The notes below the pieces were generated by a model. It did no database searches. It was given only the letters and a program-made list of their open reading frames with translations, and was not told the origin of the DNA. This document shows positions 25,854 through 35,091 of a stretch of DNA of 48,176 bases, piece by piece (within the stretch, counting starts at the first letter, position 1; each line of letters opens with the position of its first letter). The position numbers and the translations under genes were made by a program. The stretch comes from Thiotrichaceae bacterium (lineage in GTDB: Bacteria; Pseudomonadota; Gammaproteobacteria; Beggiatoales; Beggiatoaceae), in the NCBI GenBank assembly GCA_026991885.1, contig JALXAQ010000178.1, positions 1 through 48,176 of the forward strand, read 5' to 3'.

Positions 25854-26975
25854 TTAACGATAAGGGCGCAAATATAGCCATTCAAAGAAGCGCTTAGCCC
25901 AATTAAAGATTCTCAATTTAGGCATCAACATCGCCCGTTTTGAATCACGATAGATCAACACACCCTTATTGAGCGTATCAATAATACAAATCAATTCCGT
26001 TTTGAATTCATGCTGGGGTTCTTGCCCTTGTTGCTCAGCCAGCAAATTTTTAGCCGCAGCCTCCGCTTGTAAATCCGCCATGTGTGCTTGTTTAGGTAAC
26101 CATTTTGGACCAGGATGACTACCGCCATCGCCGACCGCATAAATGCCCTTAAATCCAGGGACGCGACAATAGGCATCAGCTTGGAAAAATCCCCCTTCTG
26201 AAAGGGGCAATCCACTGTTTTCCGCCCAAGCGGGTCCCATCATGCCTGGCATAAATAAGGTCAAATCACTGGCTATATCGCCTCCCTCAGTATGCACCGC
26301 GTCCGCACTAAAGCCTTTCAGTTTATGGCCTAAATGGGTACGAATGTTATATTTTTCCATCTCTCCCAACAAGGCTTTGACAGCATTCCCGCCTAAACGT
26401 TTTCCGGGTTCAGCAGCGGGACTAAAAAAGACTAATTCAAATTTATCACGGCGTTTTTGCTTTTTTAATAAGGTATCGATACCGAACAAAAATTCAAAAA
26501 TAGGGCCACCACGCATGGCAACCGGTTCTTTCGGATTGCTGGCAAAGCCAAATGCTAATGTGCCACCTTCAAGGGCGGCAAGACGATCACTGTATGCTTT
26601 TGTTGGTGCATAGCCTTCACAAGGCGTATAAATATGTTCTATGCCGGGCAGTTTTTTGATAAAACGTCCACCCGAGGCGATAATCAAACTATCAAAAGCG
26701 ACTGTGCCATTATCGGTTTGCACTTCTCGATCATCTAAGCCTGTCACAGAGCCTTGATGATATTTCACATTATGACGTTTGAAGAATTTATCTAGTGGCA
26801 CCGTTAAATCTTCTTCGCTGCGTAATCCCGCTGGCACCCATATTAAACTGGCATAATAAAACAGTACTGGGCGTGGTGAAATTAATGTAATGGGATCGCG
26901 ACAACCTTGTTTGCGTAGCGTTCTAACCGCTGTCAATCCGCCGAAGCCTGATCCAATGATGACTATTTGGGGCAT
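25854..26975 (-). CDS. SQR-like FAD-dependent pyridine nucleotide-disulfide oxidoreductase
   Basis: 373 residues. The N-terminal FAD-binding motif is IVIIGSGFGGLTAVRTL, the second flavin motif is FKGIYAVGDGGSHPGPKWLPKQAHMADLQA, and DSLIIASGGRF marks the middle region. The C-terminus has aromatic and basic residues (FNWAKRFFEWLYLRPYR), the amphipathic membrane-anchor style of sulfide:quinone oxidoreductases. Cys are present in YTPCEGYAP, DAYCRVPG and ELICIIDT, but they do not clearly match the three-Cys set of a proven SQR type. It could oxidise sulfide or be another quinone-linked flavoprotein. The ATG at 26975 has GAGGAA upstream; the longer frame runs into a repeat. Confidence 0.75.
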   Translation of the reverse strand: MPQIVIIGSGFGGLTAVRTLRKQGCRDPITLISPRPVLFYYASLIWVPAGLRSEEDLTVPLDKFFKRHNVKYHQGSVTGLDDREVQTDNGTVAFDSLIIASGGRFIKKLPGIEHIYTPCEGYAPTKAYSDRLAALEGGTLAFGFASNPKEPVAMRGGPIFEFLFGIDTLLKKQKRRDKFELVFFSPAAEPGKRLGGNAVKALLGEMEKYNIRTHLGHKLKGFSADAVHTEGGDIASDLTLFMPGMMGPAWAENSGLPLSEGGFFQADAYCRVPGFKGIYAVGDGGSHPGPKWLPKQAHMADLQAEAAAKNLLAEQQGQEPQHEFKTELICIIDTLNKGVLIYRDSKRAMLMPKLRIFNWAKRFFEWLYLRPYR

Positions 26976-27014
26976 AGTGATTCCTCTTGATAAAACTCTT
27001 GATAAACTTGGTTT

Positions 27015-27040
27015 GGAGTCCAAGATTTATCTTGGACTCC
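27015..27040. repeat. GGAGTCCAAG palindrome, perfect copy
   Basis: GGAGTCCAAGAT and ATCTTGGACTCC flank TT, forming a perfect 12-bp stem between the Rpn fragment and the SQR-like gene. Confidence 0.85.
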
Positions 27041-27043
27041 TAT

Positions 27044-27553
27044 TTATGGGTTTCCTAAAACCTCATCGACTGTTTGTGCCGTTGCCAGTCGTTCAATACA
27101 ATCCAACAAGCTATTTTCATCCAAACGGTAGATAACCGCCCATGTCTCATTATCCAAACTACCAAATTTTCTTTCCAAGGAACGGATAAGTAAGCGTGCT
27201 TCGCCTTGCGCCCGTCCTTCCGCCCATCCTTCCGCCCGTCCTTGCTTAAGCCCTTGCTTAAGTCCTTGAGTCAATCCCTGAGCCTTCCATTGTTCCGTCC
27301 ACGGTATGATGGTTCTATCCGCTAACATGGCTCTCATCTCCTGTAAGTTGATAATTTTGTCAAATTTAGCCTCTGGTAAACGTTTTGGTAACAGCAATTG
27401 CGTGATCCAAGTGGTAAAAGCGTTGTCTAAACTGGCTTGAGCAGGTTCTTTAACCCAGTCTAACAAGGCATCGAACATTGCCATAAAATCTGCCGGTGTC
27501 CGACTGAATTCCAATTTGAAAACCGCTGAGACTAAATTTTGTAAGGGTAGTAT
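27044..27553 (-). pseudogene. C-terminal fragment of an Rpn-family nuclease
   Basis: About 170 codons are open. The sequence reads NLVSAVFKLEFSRTPADFMA, then LLLPKRLPEAKFDKIINLQEM, a repetitive linker of GLKQG/GRAEG/GRAQG units, and a C-terminal helical domain (RLLIRSLERKFGSL, IERLATAQTVDEVL). This is the C-terminal half of long Rpn/transposase_31 proteins with a DUF4351-like tail. The nuclease half is missing. The frame begins exactly at, and in phase with, the stop codon of the upstream membrane protein gene (27554-27556), so the front of the gene was replaced at that junction. A TTG at 27514 could start it, but no ribosome-binding site is obvious. Confidence 0.75.
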
Positions 27554-28207
27554 TTAAAATATATGGTGGTGTGACAGAATTTTAACAAGTTGCTCGGTAC
27601 TTGGCGTGAGTAGAAAAACGCCTAAAGTTGCTAACACCAATAAAACCGTTGATATTTTGTGACGGAAACTGGCAATTTTTAATGCACTACCAAAGGATAA
27701 TTTGGCATTGCCTACACTATAAAGTTCATCTAATAACAAATGCACGATATAGCCTACCATCACAAATAAGCCAGCAAACCAAGCTAACAATTCTCCGATT
27801 TCTAAGACATGATAGCTTGTTGCAGTGGTGAGAAAACAAAATAAAAGTGCCGCTAGAATGGAATGGAAATTGCCACGATGGACAGTGAGTTTGTTAAATA
27901 ATTTAGACAGCCCATAACGGACAGTGAGATAACTGATTATCCATAAACAACCGAGTGCAAGCCAAGACAATTGTTTGAATTCGGTTATTACAAGAAAGGA
28001 TGCGAACAATATCCCTAAGCTGGTGAATAAAAGTCGGGTGGGAATAGATTGAGGGGCATCTATGTCGGGCATAATACCGCCCAAAGTGCCTAGTAGCCAA
28101 TATAAAAATGCTGCTTTTGCACTTGCAGAGTCACTTAAAAAGAGCCCAATGGCAAGGGTGGCACTGACTGATGTGGCGACGGTGAGGTGGGTGTTGAATT
28201 TTGCCAT
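27554..28207 (-). CDS. YdjM/LexA-binding-type membrane-bound metal-dependent hydrolase
   Basis: 217-residue inner-membrane protein of the YdjM/DUF457 family. FNTHLTVATSVSATLAIGLF has the early conserved His, LLGTLGGIMPDIDAP has the conserved PDxD motif, and HRGNFHSILAALLFCF the conserved HR...H motif; these are presumed metal ligands. About five to six membrane helices follow. In E. coli the relative YdjM is a DNA-damage-inducible protein. The ATG at 28207 lies 19 bp from the tRNA-Gln gene; the longer frame to 28306 only reads through that tRNA and is rejected. It may be cotranscribed with the tRNA. Confidence 0.82.
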   Translation of the reverse strand: MAKFNTHLTVATSVSATLAIGLFLSDSASAKAAFLYWLLGTLGGIMPDIDAPQSIPTRLLFTSLGILFASFLVITEFKQLSWLALGCLWIISYLTVRYGLSKLFNKLTVHRGNFHSILAALLFCFLTTATSYHVLEIGELLAWFAGLFVMVGYIVHLLLDELYSVGNAKLSFGSALKIASFRHKISTVLLVLATLGVFLLTPSTEQLVKILSHHHIF

Positions 28208-28225
28208 TGATTTAAAAAGGCGGTG

Positions 28226-28299
28226 TGGCTGGGGGACCAGGATTCGAACCTGGGTTGATGGAGTCAGAGTCCATAGTCCTACCGCTAAACGATCCCCCA
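28226..28299 (-). tRNA. tRNA-Gln (anticodon CTG)
   Basis: Cloverleaf read on the minus strand: acceptor TGGGGGA with TCCCCCA, D-arm region GTTTAGCGGTAGGAC, anticodon stem ATGGA/TCCAT with loop CTCTGAC giving anticodon CTG, T-arm GGTTCGAATCC, discriminator G and encoded CCA. 74 nt including CCA. A dispersed palindrome lies immediately 5' of it. Confidence 0.96.
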
Positions 28300-28300
28300 C

Positions 28301-28324
28301 GTCCAAGATAAATCTTGAACTCCT
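28301..28324. repeat. GTCCAAGAT palindrome next to the tRNA
   Basis: GTCCAAGATAAATCTTGAACTCC sits between rpsI and tRNA-Gln, one base from the mature 5' end of the tRNA. It probably terminates the rplM-rpsI transcript or shapes the tRNA leader. Confidence 0.7.
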
Positions 28325-28342
28325 CTAAACTAAACTACAAAA

Positions 28343-28729
28343 CTAACGTTTTGAATATTGTGGACGTTTACGCGCTTTATGTAAACCAATTTTCTTACGC
28401 TCAACTTGACGAGAATCGCGAGTCACAAATCCCGCTTTACGCAATGAAGCCCGAAAAGTTTCATCATACAGAATCAACGCACGAGCGATCCCGTGTCGAA
28501 TCGCACCCGCTTGACCTGTATTACCACCACCACGTACTGTGGCATAAATATCAAAAGCGCTCTCCCTGTCTACCACCTTCAGGGGTTGACGGACAACCAT
28601 ACGGGCTGTTTCACGACCAAAGTATTTATCAAGCGGATGATTATTTACAATAATTCTACCTTCTCCGGGTCTCAGAAAGACACGCGCTGCTGAACTTTTG
28701 CGCCGCCCGGTACCATAATATTGCTCCAT
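28343..28729 (-). CDS. rpsI: 30S ribosomal protein S9
   Basis: 128 residues of the small-subunit head protein that contacts P-site tRNA through its C-terminal tail. It begins [20 protein letters not shown], has the family core [20 protein letters not shown] and [17 protein letters not shown], and ends in the basic RPQYSKR. It follows rplM by 13 bp, the standard rplM-rpsI pair. Confidence 0.99.
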   Translation of the reverse strand: MEQYYGTGRRKSSAARVFLRPGEGRIIVNNHPLDKYFGRETARMVVRQPLKVVDRESAFDIYATVRGGGNTGQAGAIRHGIARALILYDETFRASLRKAGFVTRDSRQVERKKIGLHKARKRPQYSKR

Positions 28730-28742
28730 AATTTTATAATCT

Positions 28743-29177
28743 TTAAGTCTTTATAGTCAATGGGATTGGTTGTTGAGCTATATGCTTATGTTCGGTACCA
28801 GCATAAACTTTTAGTTTGCTAAACATACTACGCCCTAGTGGTCCTTTGGGTAACATACCTTTGACAGCAGATTCAATAATCCGCTCTGGTGCCTTTTGCA
28901 TCATTTTATCAAAAGGTATCGACGTAAGCCCCCCCGGATAACCACTATAGTGATGATACATTTTACTCGTTGTTTTACGACCGGTCACACGCACTTTCTC
29001 GGCATTAACCACGACAATATGATCGCCAGTATCAACATGCGGCGTATATTCTGGTTTATGTTTGCCCCGCAAGCGTTTAGCGATTTCAGTGGCAAGCCGC
29101 CCTAAAACCAGATTTTGAGCATCAATGATAAACCATTGACGTTGAATGGTTTCAGGTTTGGCGCTAAAGGTTTTCAT
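28743..29177 (-). CDS. rplM: 50S ribosomal protein L13
   Basis: 144 residues, close to E. coli L13 (142). [40 protein letters not shown] and [20 protein letters not shown] are the family blocks. The ATG at 29177 has GGAG 7 nt upstream; the longer frame to 29279 covers the promoter and is rejected. First gene of the rplM-rpsI operon. Confidence 0.99.
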   Translation of the reverse strand: MKTFSAKPETIQRQWFIIDAQNLVLGRLATEIAKRLRGKHKPEYTPHVDTGDHIVVVNAEKVRVTGRKTTSKMYHHYSGYPGGLTSIPFDKMMQKAPERIIESAVKGMLPKGPLGRSMFSKLKVYAGTEHKHIAQQPIPLTIKT

Positions 29178-29220
29178 TAGGTACTCCAAAAAAAAATTCG
29201 GCTCTATTAAAAGGCTGGCA

Positions 29221-29249
29221 AGGATACGACTTAGTTGCAAATCTGTCAA
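29221..29249 (-). promoter_or_regulatory. Sigma-70 promoter of rplM-rpsI
   Basis: On the minus strand TTGACA (29249-29244), a 17-bp spacer and TATCCT (29226-29221) match consensus well. The start point would be near 29214, giving a leader of about 37 nt to the rplM ATG. Confidence 0.75.
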
Positions 29250-29385
29250 GTACAATTTGTTGCCCCCGCAGATATTCAATGATAACAGAGCATTTTATTA
29301 TTAGATTATTAATTAAATTAAATTAATAATAAAATTTATAGTAATATAATAAGTGCAAGTTTATCCCTTTAAAGTGGAGATGAAA

Positions 29386-29688
29386 ATGGTTAACCTAGAA
29401 TCCCAACAGACAAATCTCAAACCCAGCGTGGCACTCACTAAAAAAGAGTTGATAGCAATCATTTTCTGTTTAGCCATCGTTTTTCCAGCCTTGCTGGGTG
29501 GCACTTTCAGTCTTATTAATTATTATTCTGGTATAATGGCCAAATTTCAAACAACAAACACAGTAGAATCAACGCCCTCTCAGAAAAATGCCAATGTGTC
29601 AGCAGCCACGCTATGGCGATTGCGTAGTTGCGCGGCCAAATTTCGTCGACGTCGTGATGATCCACAAGTTGTCTTGAATGAGAAATAG
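29386..29688 (+). CDS. Small single-span membrane protein of unknown function
   Basis: 100 residues. It has a polar N-terminus (VNLESQQTNLKPSVALTKKE), one membrane helix (about residues 24-50: LIAIIFCLAIVFPALLGGTF), a Thr/Ser/Asn-rich stretch, and a basic C-terminus (LRSCAAKFRRRRDD). The ATG at 29386 follows GTGGAG at 6-nt spacing; an ATG at 29380 is possible. It is divergent from rplM and upstream of guaA by 60 bp. I recognise no family. Confidence 0.55.
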   Translation: MVNLESQQTNLKPSVALTKKELIAIIFCLAIVFPALLGGTFSLINYYSGIMAKFQTTNTVESTPSQKNANVSAATLWRLRSCAAKFRRRRDDPQVVLNEK

Positions 29689-29748
29689 TGGATGCAGCTT
29701 GGCTTGTTTGGGTAGTCTGGAAACTCACTAGGAACGATAACAAAATTT

Positions 29749-31320
29749 ATGCAAAATATTCACGCTCATCGTATTCTCATCCTTGATTTTGGCTCGCAAT
29801 ACACGCAACTCATCGCTCGGCGCGTGCGAGAGTGCGGCGTTTTTTGTGAAATTACGCCATATCATATTGGGGAAAAAGATATTGAAGATTTTCAGCCCAA
29901 AGGCATTATCTTATCAGGTAGCCCGGAATCTGTTACTGATCTCAATTTTCGTGCCCCAGATTGTGTGTTTACTTTAGGTGTGCCGGTATTGGGCATTTGT
30001 TATGGTATGCACACAATGGCATTACAACTCGGTGGCAAAGTTGAAGCGTCAAATTTGCGTGAATTTGGTTATGCACAAGTGCGGGCGCGGGGACATTCAC
30101 AATTACTCCGCGAAATTGAAGATCATATCAGCCCCGAAGGTTACGGCTTATTAGATGTATGGATGAGTCACGGTGATCAGGTGAGCGAATTACCGCCTGG
30201 TTTTAAACGGATTGCTTCAACGGATAATGCGCCCATTGCTGGTATAGCTGATGAGTCTCGCCATTTTTATGGACTACAATTTCACCCTGAAGTCACTCAT
30301 ACTTTGCAAGGTACTCGCATTTTGCAACGATTTGTGCATGACATTTGTGGCTGTGATGCGCTGTGGACGCCTGCTAATATTATTGATGACAGTATAAAGC
30401 GGATTCGCGCTGAGGTAGGCAATGGTAAAGTTTTGTTGGCTTTATCGGGCGGCGTTGATTCATCCGTGGTGGCGGCTTTGTTGCATCGCGCTATCGGAGA
30501 ACAACTGACTTGCGTCTTTGTTGATAATGGCTTGTTACGTTTACAGGAAGCCGATCAAGTCATGGCGATTTTTGCTCAACACTTGGGCGTGCAAGTGATA
30601 CGTGTTGATGCAGAGGAGCGTTTTTTAAATGCTTTAAAAGCCGTTTCCGATCCAGAGCAAAAACGCAAAATTATCGGTAATTTGTTTATTGAAATCTTTG
30701 AAGAAGAAGCGGATAAATTGACGAAGGTTTCTTGGCTAGCGCAAGGCACTATTTATCCCGATGTTATAGAATCCGCTGGGGCAAAAACGGGCAAAGCCCA
30801 TGTCATAAAGTCTCACCATAATGTGGGCGGCTTACCTGAAAAAATGCAACTGAAATTGGTTGAGCCGTTGCGCGAATTATTTAAAGATGAGGTGCGTAAA
30901 ATTGGCATTGAATTAGGCTTAGCCCATGAAATCGTCTATCGCCATCCCTTCCCAGGACCGGGTTTAGGGGTGCGAATTTTAGGCGAAGTTAAAAAAGATT
31001 ATGCTGATATTTTGCGCCAAGCAGATGCGATTTTTATTGAAGAATTACGCAAACAAAATTGGTATGACAAGGTGAGTCAAGCTTTTGCCGTTTTTTTACC
31101 GGTCAAATCTGTCGGGGTGATGGGGGATGCACGACATTATGATTATGTGGTTGCTTTGCGAGCGGTGGAAACGGTTGATTTTATGACGGCGCGGTGGGCA
31201 CGTTTGCCTTATGATTTGTTGGAAACGCTGTCAAATCGGATTATTAATGAAGTGGCGGGGATTTCGCGGGTGAGTTATGATATTTCTGGAAAACCGCCGG
31301 CGACTATTGAGTGGGAATAG
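29749..31320 (+). CDS. guaA: GMP synthase (glutamine-hydrolysing)
   Basis: Converts XMP to GMP using glutamine and ATP. 523 residues. The class I glutaminase domain has the catalytic Cys in [12 protein letters not shown] (about residue 84) and the His/Glu pair in [10 protein letters not shown]. The ATP-pyrophosphatase domain has the P-loop [16 protein letters not shown] (about 224-239), and the dimerisation domain ends [10 protein letters not shown], the canonical C-terminus. guaB is not adjacent, unlike many gammaproteobacteria. Confidence 0.98.
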   Translation: MQNIHAHRILILDFGSQYTQLIARRVRECGVFCEITPYHIGEKDIEDFQPKGIILSGSPESVTDLNFRAPDCVFTLGVPVLGICYGMHTMALQLGGKVEASNLREFGYAQVRARGHSQLLREIEDHISPEGYGLLDVWMSHGDQVSELPPGFKRIASTDNAPIAGIADESRHFYGLQFHPEVTHTLQGTRILQRFVHDICGCDALWTPANIIDDSIKRIRAEVGNGKVLLALSGGVDSSVVAALLHRAIGEQLTCVFVDNGLLRLQEADQVMAIFAQHLGVQVIRVDAEERFLNALKAVSDPEQKRKIIGNLFIEIFEEEADKLTKVSWLAQGTIYPDVIESAGAKTGKAHVIKSHHNVGGLPEKMQLKLVEPLRELFKDEVRKIGIELGLAHEIVYRHPFPGPGLGVRILGEVKKDYADILRQADAIFIEELRKQNWYDKVSQAFAVFLPVKSVGVMGDARHYDYVVALRAVETVDFMTARWARLPYDLLETLSNRIINEVAGISRVSYDISGKPPATIEWE

Positions 31321-31341
31321 CGTGAAAAAAATGCCATTAAG

Positions 31342-31456
31342 TTAAGGGCAACCACAAGGGATTGCCCCTACAAAGGACCTTTATGATGTAGGGGCAATCC
31401 TTTATGGTTGCCCTTAATTTAATTCTAATTCTCGTTCCGCGAGGCAAAGGAACGAG
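31342..31456. repeat. Paired hairpins between guaA and fmdB-like gene
   Basis: First stem: TTAAGGGCAACCACAAGGGA... (31342-31372) with its near-complement ending GGTTGCCCTTAA (31387-31417), 30-bp arms. Second stem: CTCGTTCC (31431-31438) with GGAACGAG (31449-31456). Both motifs belong to dispersed families. It lies between convergent genes and probably terminates both. Confidence 0.85.
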
Positions 31457-31462
31457 AACTCA

Positions 31463-31717
31463 TTAATAATTCAAACCACACATGCCGCCACCACAATTGC
31501 CTGAAGCACAAGTTGGTTCAGGATTTTTCAAACTGCCGCTGTGGACCACTTGTCCCCCAGAAATCAAACGTTCCACTGGGCTATCGGCAGAGGTTGCGTC
31601 TAAATCCATACCTGCACGGCTACAAACTTCTCCCCAAGTTGTCAGTTTTTCACTTATCGAGTGTTTCACTTCTACAACTCGACCATTTTCTATACAGCGG
31701 TAATCATAAGTTGGCAT
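31463..31717 (-). CDS. FmdB-like zinc-ribbon protein
   Basis: 84 residues starting PTYDYRCIENGRVVEVKHSI, close to the FmdB/CxxC_CxxC_SSSS family opening, although the classic first CxxC is reduced to a single Cys followed by N-G. The C-terminus is rich in Cys and Gly (CASGNCGGGMCGLNY). AGGAGA is 7 nt before the ATG at 31717. Family members are small regulators or metal-binding proteins; the role here is unknown. Confidence 0.75.
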   Translation of the reverse strand: MPTYDYRCIENGRVVEVKHSISEKLTTWGEVCSRAGMDLDATSADSPVERLISGGQVVHSGSLKNPEPTCASGNCGGGMCGLNY

Positions 31718-31764
31718 ATATGTTCTCCTATCAGATCGCAATTCTGTTGTTAATATTGGTATAG

Positions 31765-33309
31765 TTAAAAAGCAGTCAGGCTAAACACAAAATATAACAT
31801 AGCTCCGATTAATGCAGAAACGGGGACGGTAACTAACCAAGCCGCTATAATTTTTATGAGCTGTTCTCGTCTAACGTATTGCCGTTTTTTAATTTTGTCC
31901 AGCTTTTTTGCCTCTTTCTTCGTGAATTCTATCTCACTCCCCTTCTTTATTTGCTCCAATTCCTGTTTTTTTCCTGCTATCCGATCTTGAATTTGCGTTA
32001 TTTCAAATTCGTCATCTAAACCTTCCCGTTTTCGACTCCATTTGGCGATTTTCTTATTGATCGATTTGACATGATGTGCTTTTACCCCTTCAATTTCATT
32101 TTCGTACTTTTGATAAAGATAATATCGTAAATAACCCACACCAAAAACACCGCCAATAGCAATATGCGTCGAACTCACCGGCAGTCCCAGCCAAGAAGCG
32201 ATAATCACAACAATGGCTGAAGACATGGCAATTGACCAAGCACTTGCCTGATCAAGGTCAGTAATTTCACTACCCACCGTTTTGATCAATTTGGGGCCAT
32301 AAGTTGCCAGCCCAATAGCAATACCTAGCGCACCCACCAACATCACCCAAAGTGGGATAGTCGCTTTTTCAGTAATTGAGCCAGTTTGCAATGCTTCATA
32401 AATCGCAGAAACAGGACCAATCGCATTAGCAACATCGTTGGCACCATGAGCAAAACTTAATAGTGCAGCAGCGAAAATCAAAGGCAGGGTGAAAAGTTTA
32501 TTAATATCTGTTCTTTCATTTGAAAACGTTTTTGAGGCTTTGATAATAAGAGGTTTTATAATCAGATAAGTCGCTATGCTAAATAGCGTGGCTGCGAATA
32601 AAGCGGTTGTTAAATCTATTTTAATTATTTTTTTAACGCCTTTGATTGCTAAATAGGTGAAAAAGGCGAAACTCATAAGAGCAATTAAAAACGGAACGAA
32701 CTTTTGAGCGGCTTCCAATGTATTTTCTTTATGAAAAATTCGGTTTTTAATAAGATATAAGAAAAAGGCGGCAATGAGTCCGCCTAAAACCGGAGAAATG
32801 ACCCAACTGGCAGCAATTTTGCCCATTGTTGACCAGTTGACAATGTGCCATCCCATCGCGGCAATGCCTGCCCCCATGACTCCCCCTACAATGGAGTGTG
32901 TGGTTGAAACAGGTGCGCTCAATGCTGTCGCTATGTTGAGCCAAATAGAGCCCCCTAAAAGCGCGGCTAACATGATTGAAACAAAAACCGAGGTATCTGT
33001 AATCAGCTTGGGATCAATAATGCCTTTTTTGATGGTGCTGACAACATCTCCGCCGGCAATTAATGCGCCACTGCCTTCAAAAATGGCCGCGATGATAATA
33101 GCACCTATCAAGGTGAGCGCTTTGGAACCGACTGCTGGTCCGACATTGTTGGCAACATCATTGGCACCAATGTTCATTGCCATATAGCCGCCAACCATGG
33201 TAACAAATACCAATAATGTCAGGTGTGGCATACCACTATTATCAAAATAGGTATAAAGTGCCACAATGCTTAGAAAAAGTACTCCGATACTGATTTTATA
33301 AAAATCCAC
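31765..33309 (-). CDS. Pit-family inorganic phosphate transporter
   Basis: Inner-membrane low-affinity phosphate:cation symporter. Both halves carry the duplicated Pit signature: NIGANDVANNVGPAVGSKAL and AHGANDVANAIGPVSAIYEA. About ten to twelve membrane helices are visible, plus a charged cytoplasmic loop of about 75 residues near the C-terminus with coiled-coil character (AKWSRKREGLDDEFEITQIQ). The start is uncertain: the frame opens at a TTG (33351) inside a dispersed repeat; I prefer the GTG at 33309, but neither has a good ribosome-binding site. No PhoU-like partner is adjacent. Confidence 0.9.
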   Translation of the reverse strand: MDFYKISIGVLFLSIVALYTYFDNSGMPHLTLLVFVTMVGGYMAMNIGANDVANNVGPAVGSKALTLIGAIIIAAIFEGSGALIAGGDVVSTIKKGIIDPKLITDTSVFVSIMLAALLGGSIWLNIATALSAPVSTTHSIVGGVMGAGIAAMGWHIVNWSTMGKIAASWVISPVLGGLIAAFFLYLIKNRIFHKENTLEAAQKFVPFLIALMSFAFFTYLAIKGVKKIIKIDLTTALFAATLFSIATYLIIKPLIIKASKTFSNERTDINKLFTLPLIFAAALLSFAHGANDVANAIGPVSAIYEALQTGSITEKATIPLWVMLVGALGIAIGLATYGPKLIKTVGSEITDLDQASAWSIAMSSAIVVIIASWLGLPVSSTHIAIGGVFGVGYLRYYLYQKYENEIEGVKAHHVKSINKKIAKWSRKREGLDDEFEITQIQDRIAGKKQELEQIKKGSEIEFTKKEAKKLDKIKKRQYVRREQLIKIIAAWLVTVPVSALIGAMLYFVFSLTAF

Positions 33310-33342
33310 AAAACTATTGATAACTATTGACCTCTTAAAATA

Positions 33343-33368
33343 GGAGTCCAAACTTTAGTTTGGATGTC
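33343..33368. repeat. GGAGTCCAAAC palindrome
   Basis: GGAGTCCAAACTTTAGTTTGGATGTC between hemF and the Pit gene; a diverged copy of the dispersed family, overlapping the possible upstream start of the transporter. Confidence 0.7.
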
Positions 33369-33385
33369 AAAATGATAGACTTGAT

Positions 33386-34300
<915 letters not shown>

Positions 34301-34337
34301 TTACTAAGGTGAGCGTAACGTCTGAAAGTCAAAACAA

Positions 34338-34450
34338 AAGTCAAAACAAGACCTGCCAGGTTAAAACCAAACCTGGCAGGTCAAAGGCACAACCCGAGCT
34401 GAATTTGACCTGGCAGGTTTGGTTTTTAACCTGCCAGGTCTTGTTTTGAA
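34338..34450. repeat. Long CCTGGCAGG double hairpin
   Basis: CAAAACAAGACCTGCCAGGT (from 34342) continues through AAACCTGGCAGGTCAAA and is matched by the reverse complement TTTGACCTGGCAGGTTT... ending ACCTGCCAGGTCTTGTTTTG by about 34448. Arms are about 45 bp and each contains two inverted CCTGCCAGG cores, so small hairpins can also form within an arm. Same core as 14251-14360. It lies 3' of tsaC. Confidence 0.88.
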
Positions 34451-34477
34451 GTTGACTAAGTTATTTTATGCGCGTTC

Positions 34478-35059
34478 CTAACGTAGCACTGTATTAGTAA
34501 AAGCATCACGAATTTCGCTAGGATTTTGTCGTCCGCCGACGACACCAGGCAAAATGTAATCAATTGTTTGTGCAAAGATATGGCGCACTTTTAAGGCGGT
34601 TTTAGGTGCAGGTTGGCCGCTGATATTGGCACTGGTAGAGACTAAGGCACCTCCCCAGTGTTGACATAAGGCAACTGTTTGGGGATGTGCCGTCACTCGC
34701 ACAGCGAGTTTGCGGGATTGTCCACGTAACCAGTATGGCACAGTTGGTTTCGCCGGCAATAACCACGTCACGGGTCCTGGCCACACGGCAAATATTCTTT
34801 TTTCTATACTTGGCGTTAATGGCTCAAGAAAGGGCTCAAGTTGTGCATAGTCAGCCGCCACTAAAATTAAGCCTTTTTGCCAAGGGCGTTGTTTGAGTGC
34901 CAACAAACGCGCTACTGCTTTTTTATTAGCTGGTGAGCAACCAAGCCCCATCACGGCTTCGGTGGGATAGGCGATAATACCGCCTGCTTTTAGATGGCGT
35001 ATTGCTTGTTTAAGATGCCAAGTATTAGGATGACTTTTTGTTTGCAGATGAGGTATCAT
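34478..35059 (-). CDS. tsaC: Threonylcarbamoyl-AMP synthase (TsaC/YrdC type)
   Basis: Makes threonylcarbamoyl-AMP from Thr, bicarbonate and ATP for t6A37 modification of tRNAs reading ANN codons. 193 residues, single YrdC domain without the Sua5 extension, so TsaC. Motifs: LKAGGIIAYPTEAVMGLGCS, LLALKQRPWQKGLILVAADY, WPGPVTWLLPAK and ALVSTSANISGQPAPKTA. It lies upstream of hemF on the same strand. Its ATG is only 32 bp from the divergent lipoprotein start, so the two share a very tight promoter region. Confidence 0.97.
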   Translation of the reverse strand: MIPHLQTKSHPNTWHLKQAIRHLKAGGIIAYPTEAVMGLGCSPANKKAVARLLALKQRPWQKGLILVAADYAQLEPFLEPLTPSIEKRIFAVWPGPVTWLLPAKPTVPYWLRGQSRKLAVRVTAHPQTVALCQHWGGALVSTSANISGQPAPKTALKVRHIFAQTIDYILPGVVGGRQNPSEIRDAFTNTVLR

Positions 35060-35091
35060 TAATATTTATTATTACGACTGGAATAATTATC

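Noticed and set aside
28208..28306. N-terminal extension of the YdjM-type protein
   Set aside because: The codons are read through tRNA-Gln; the true start is the ATG at 28207.
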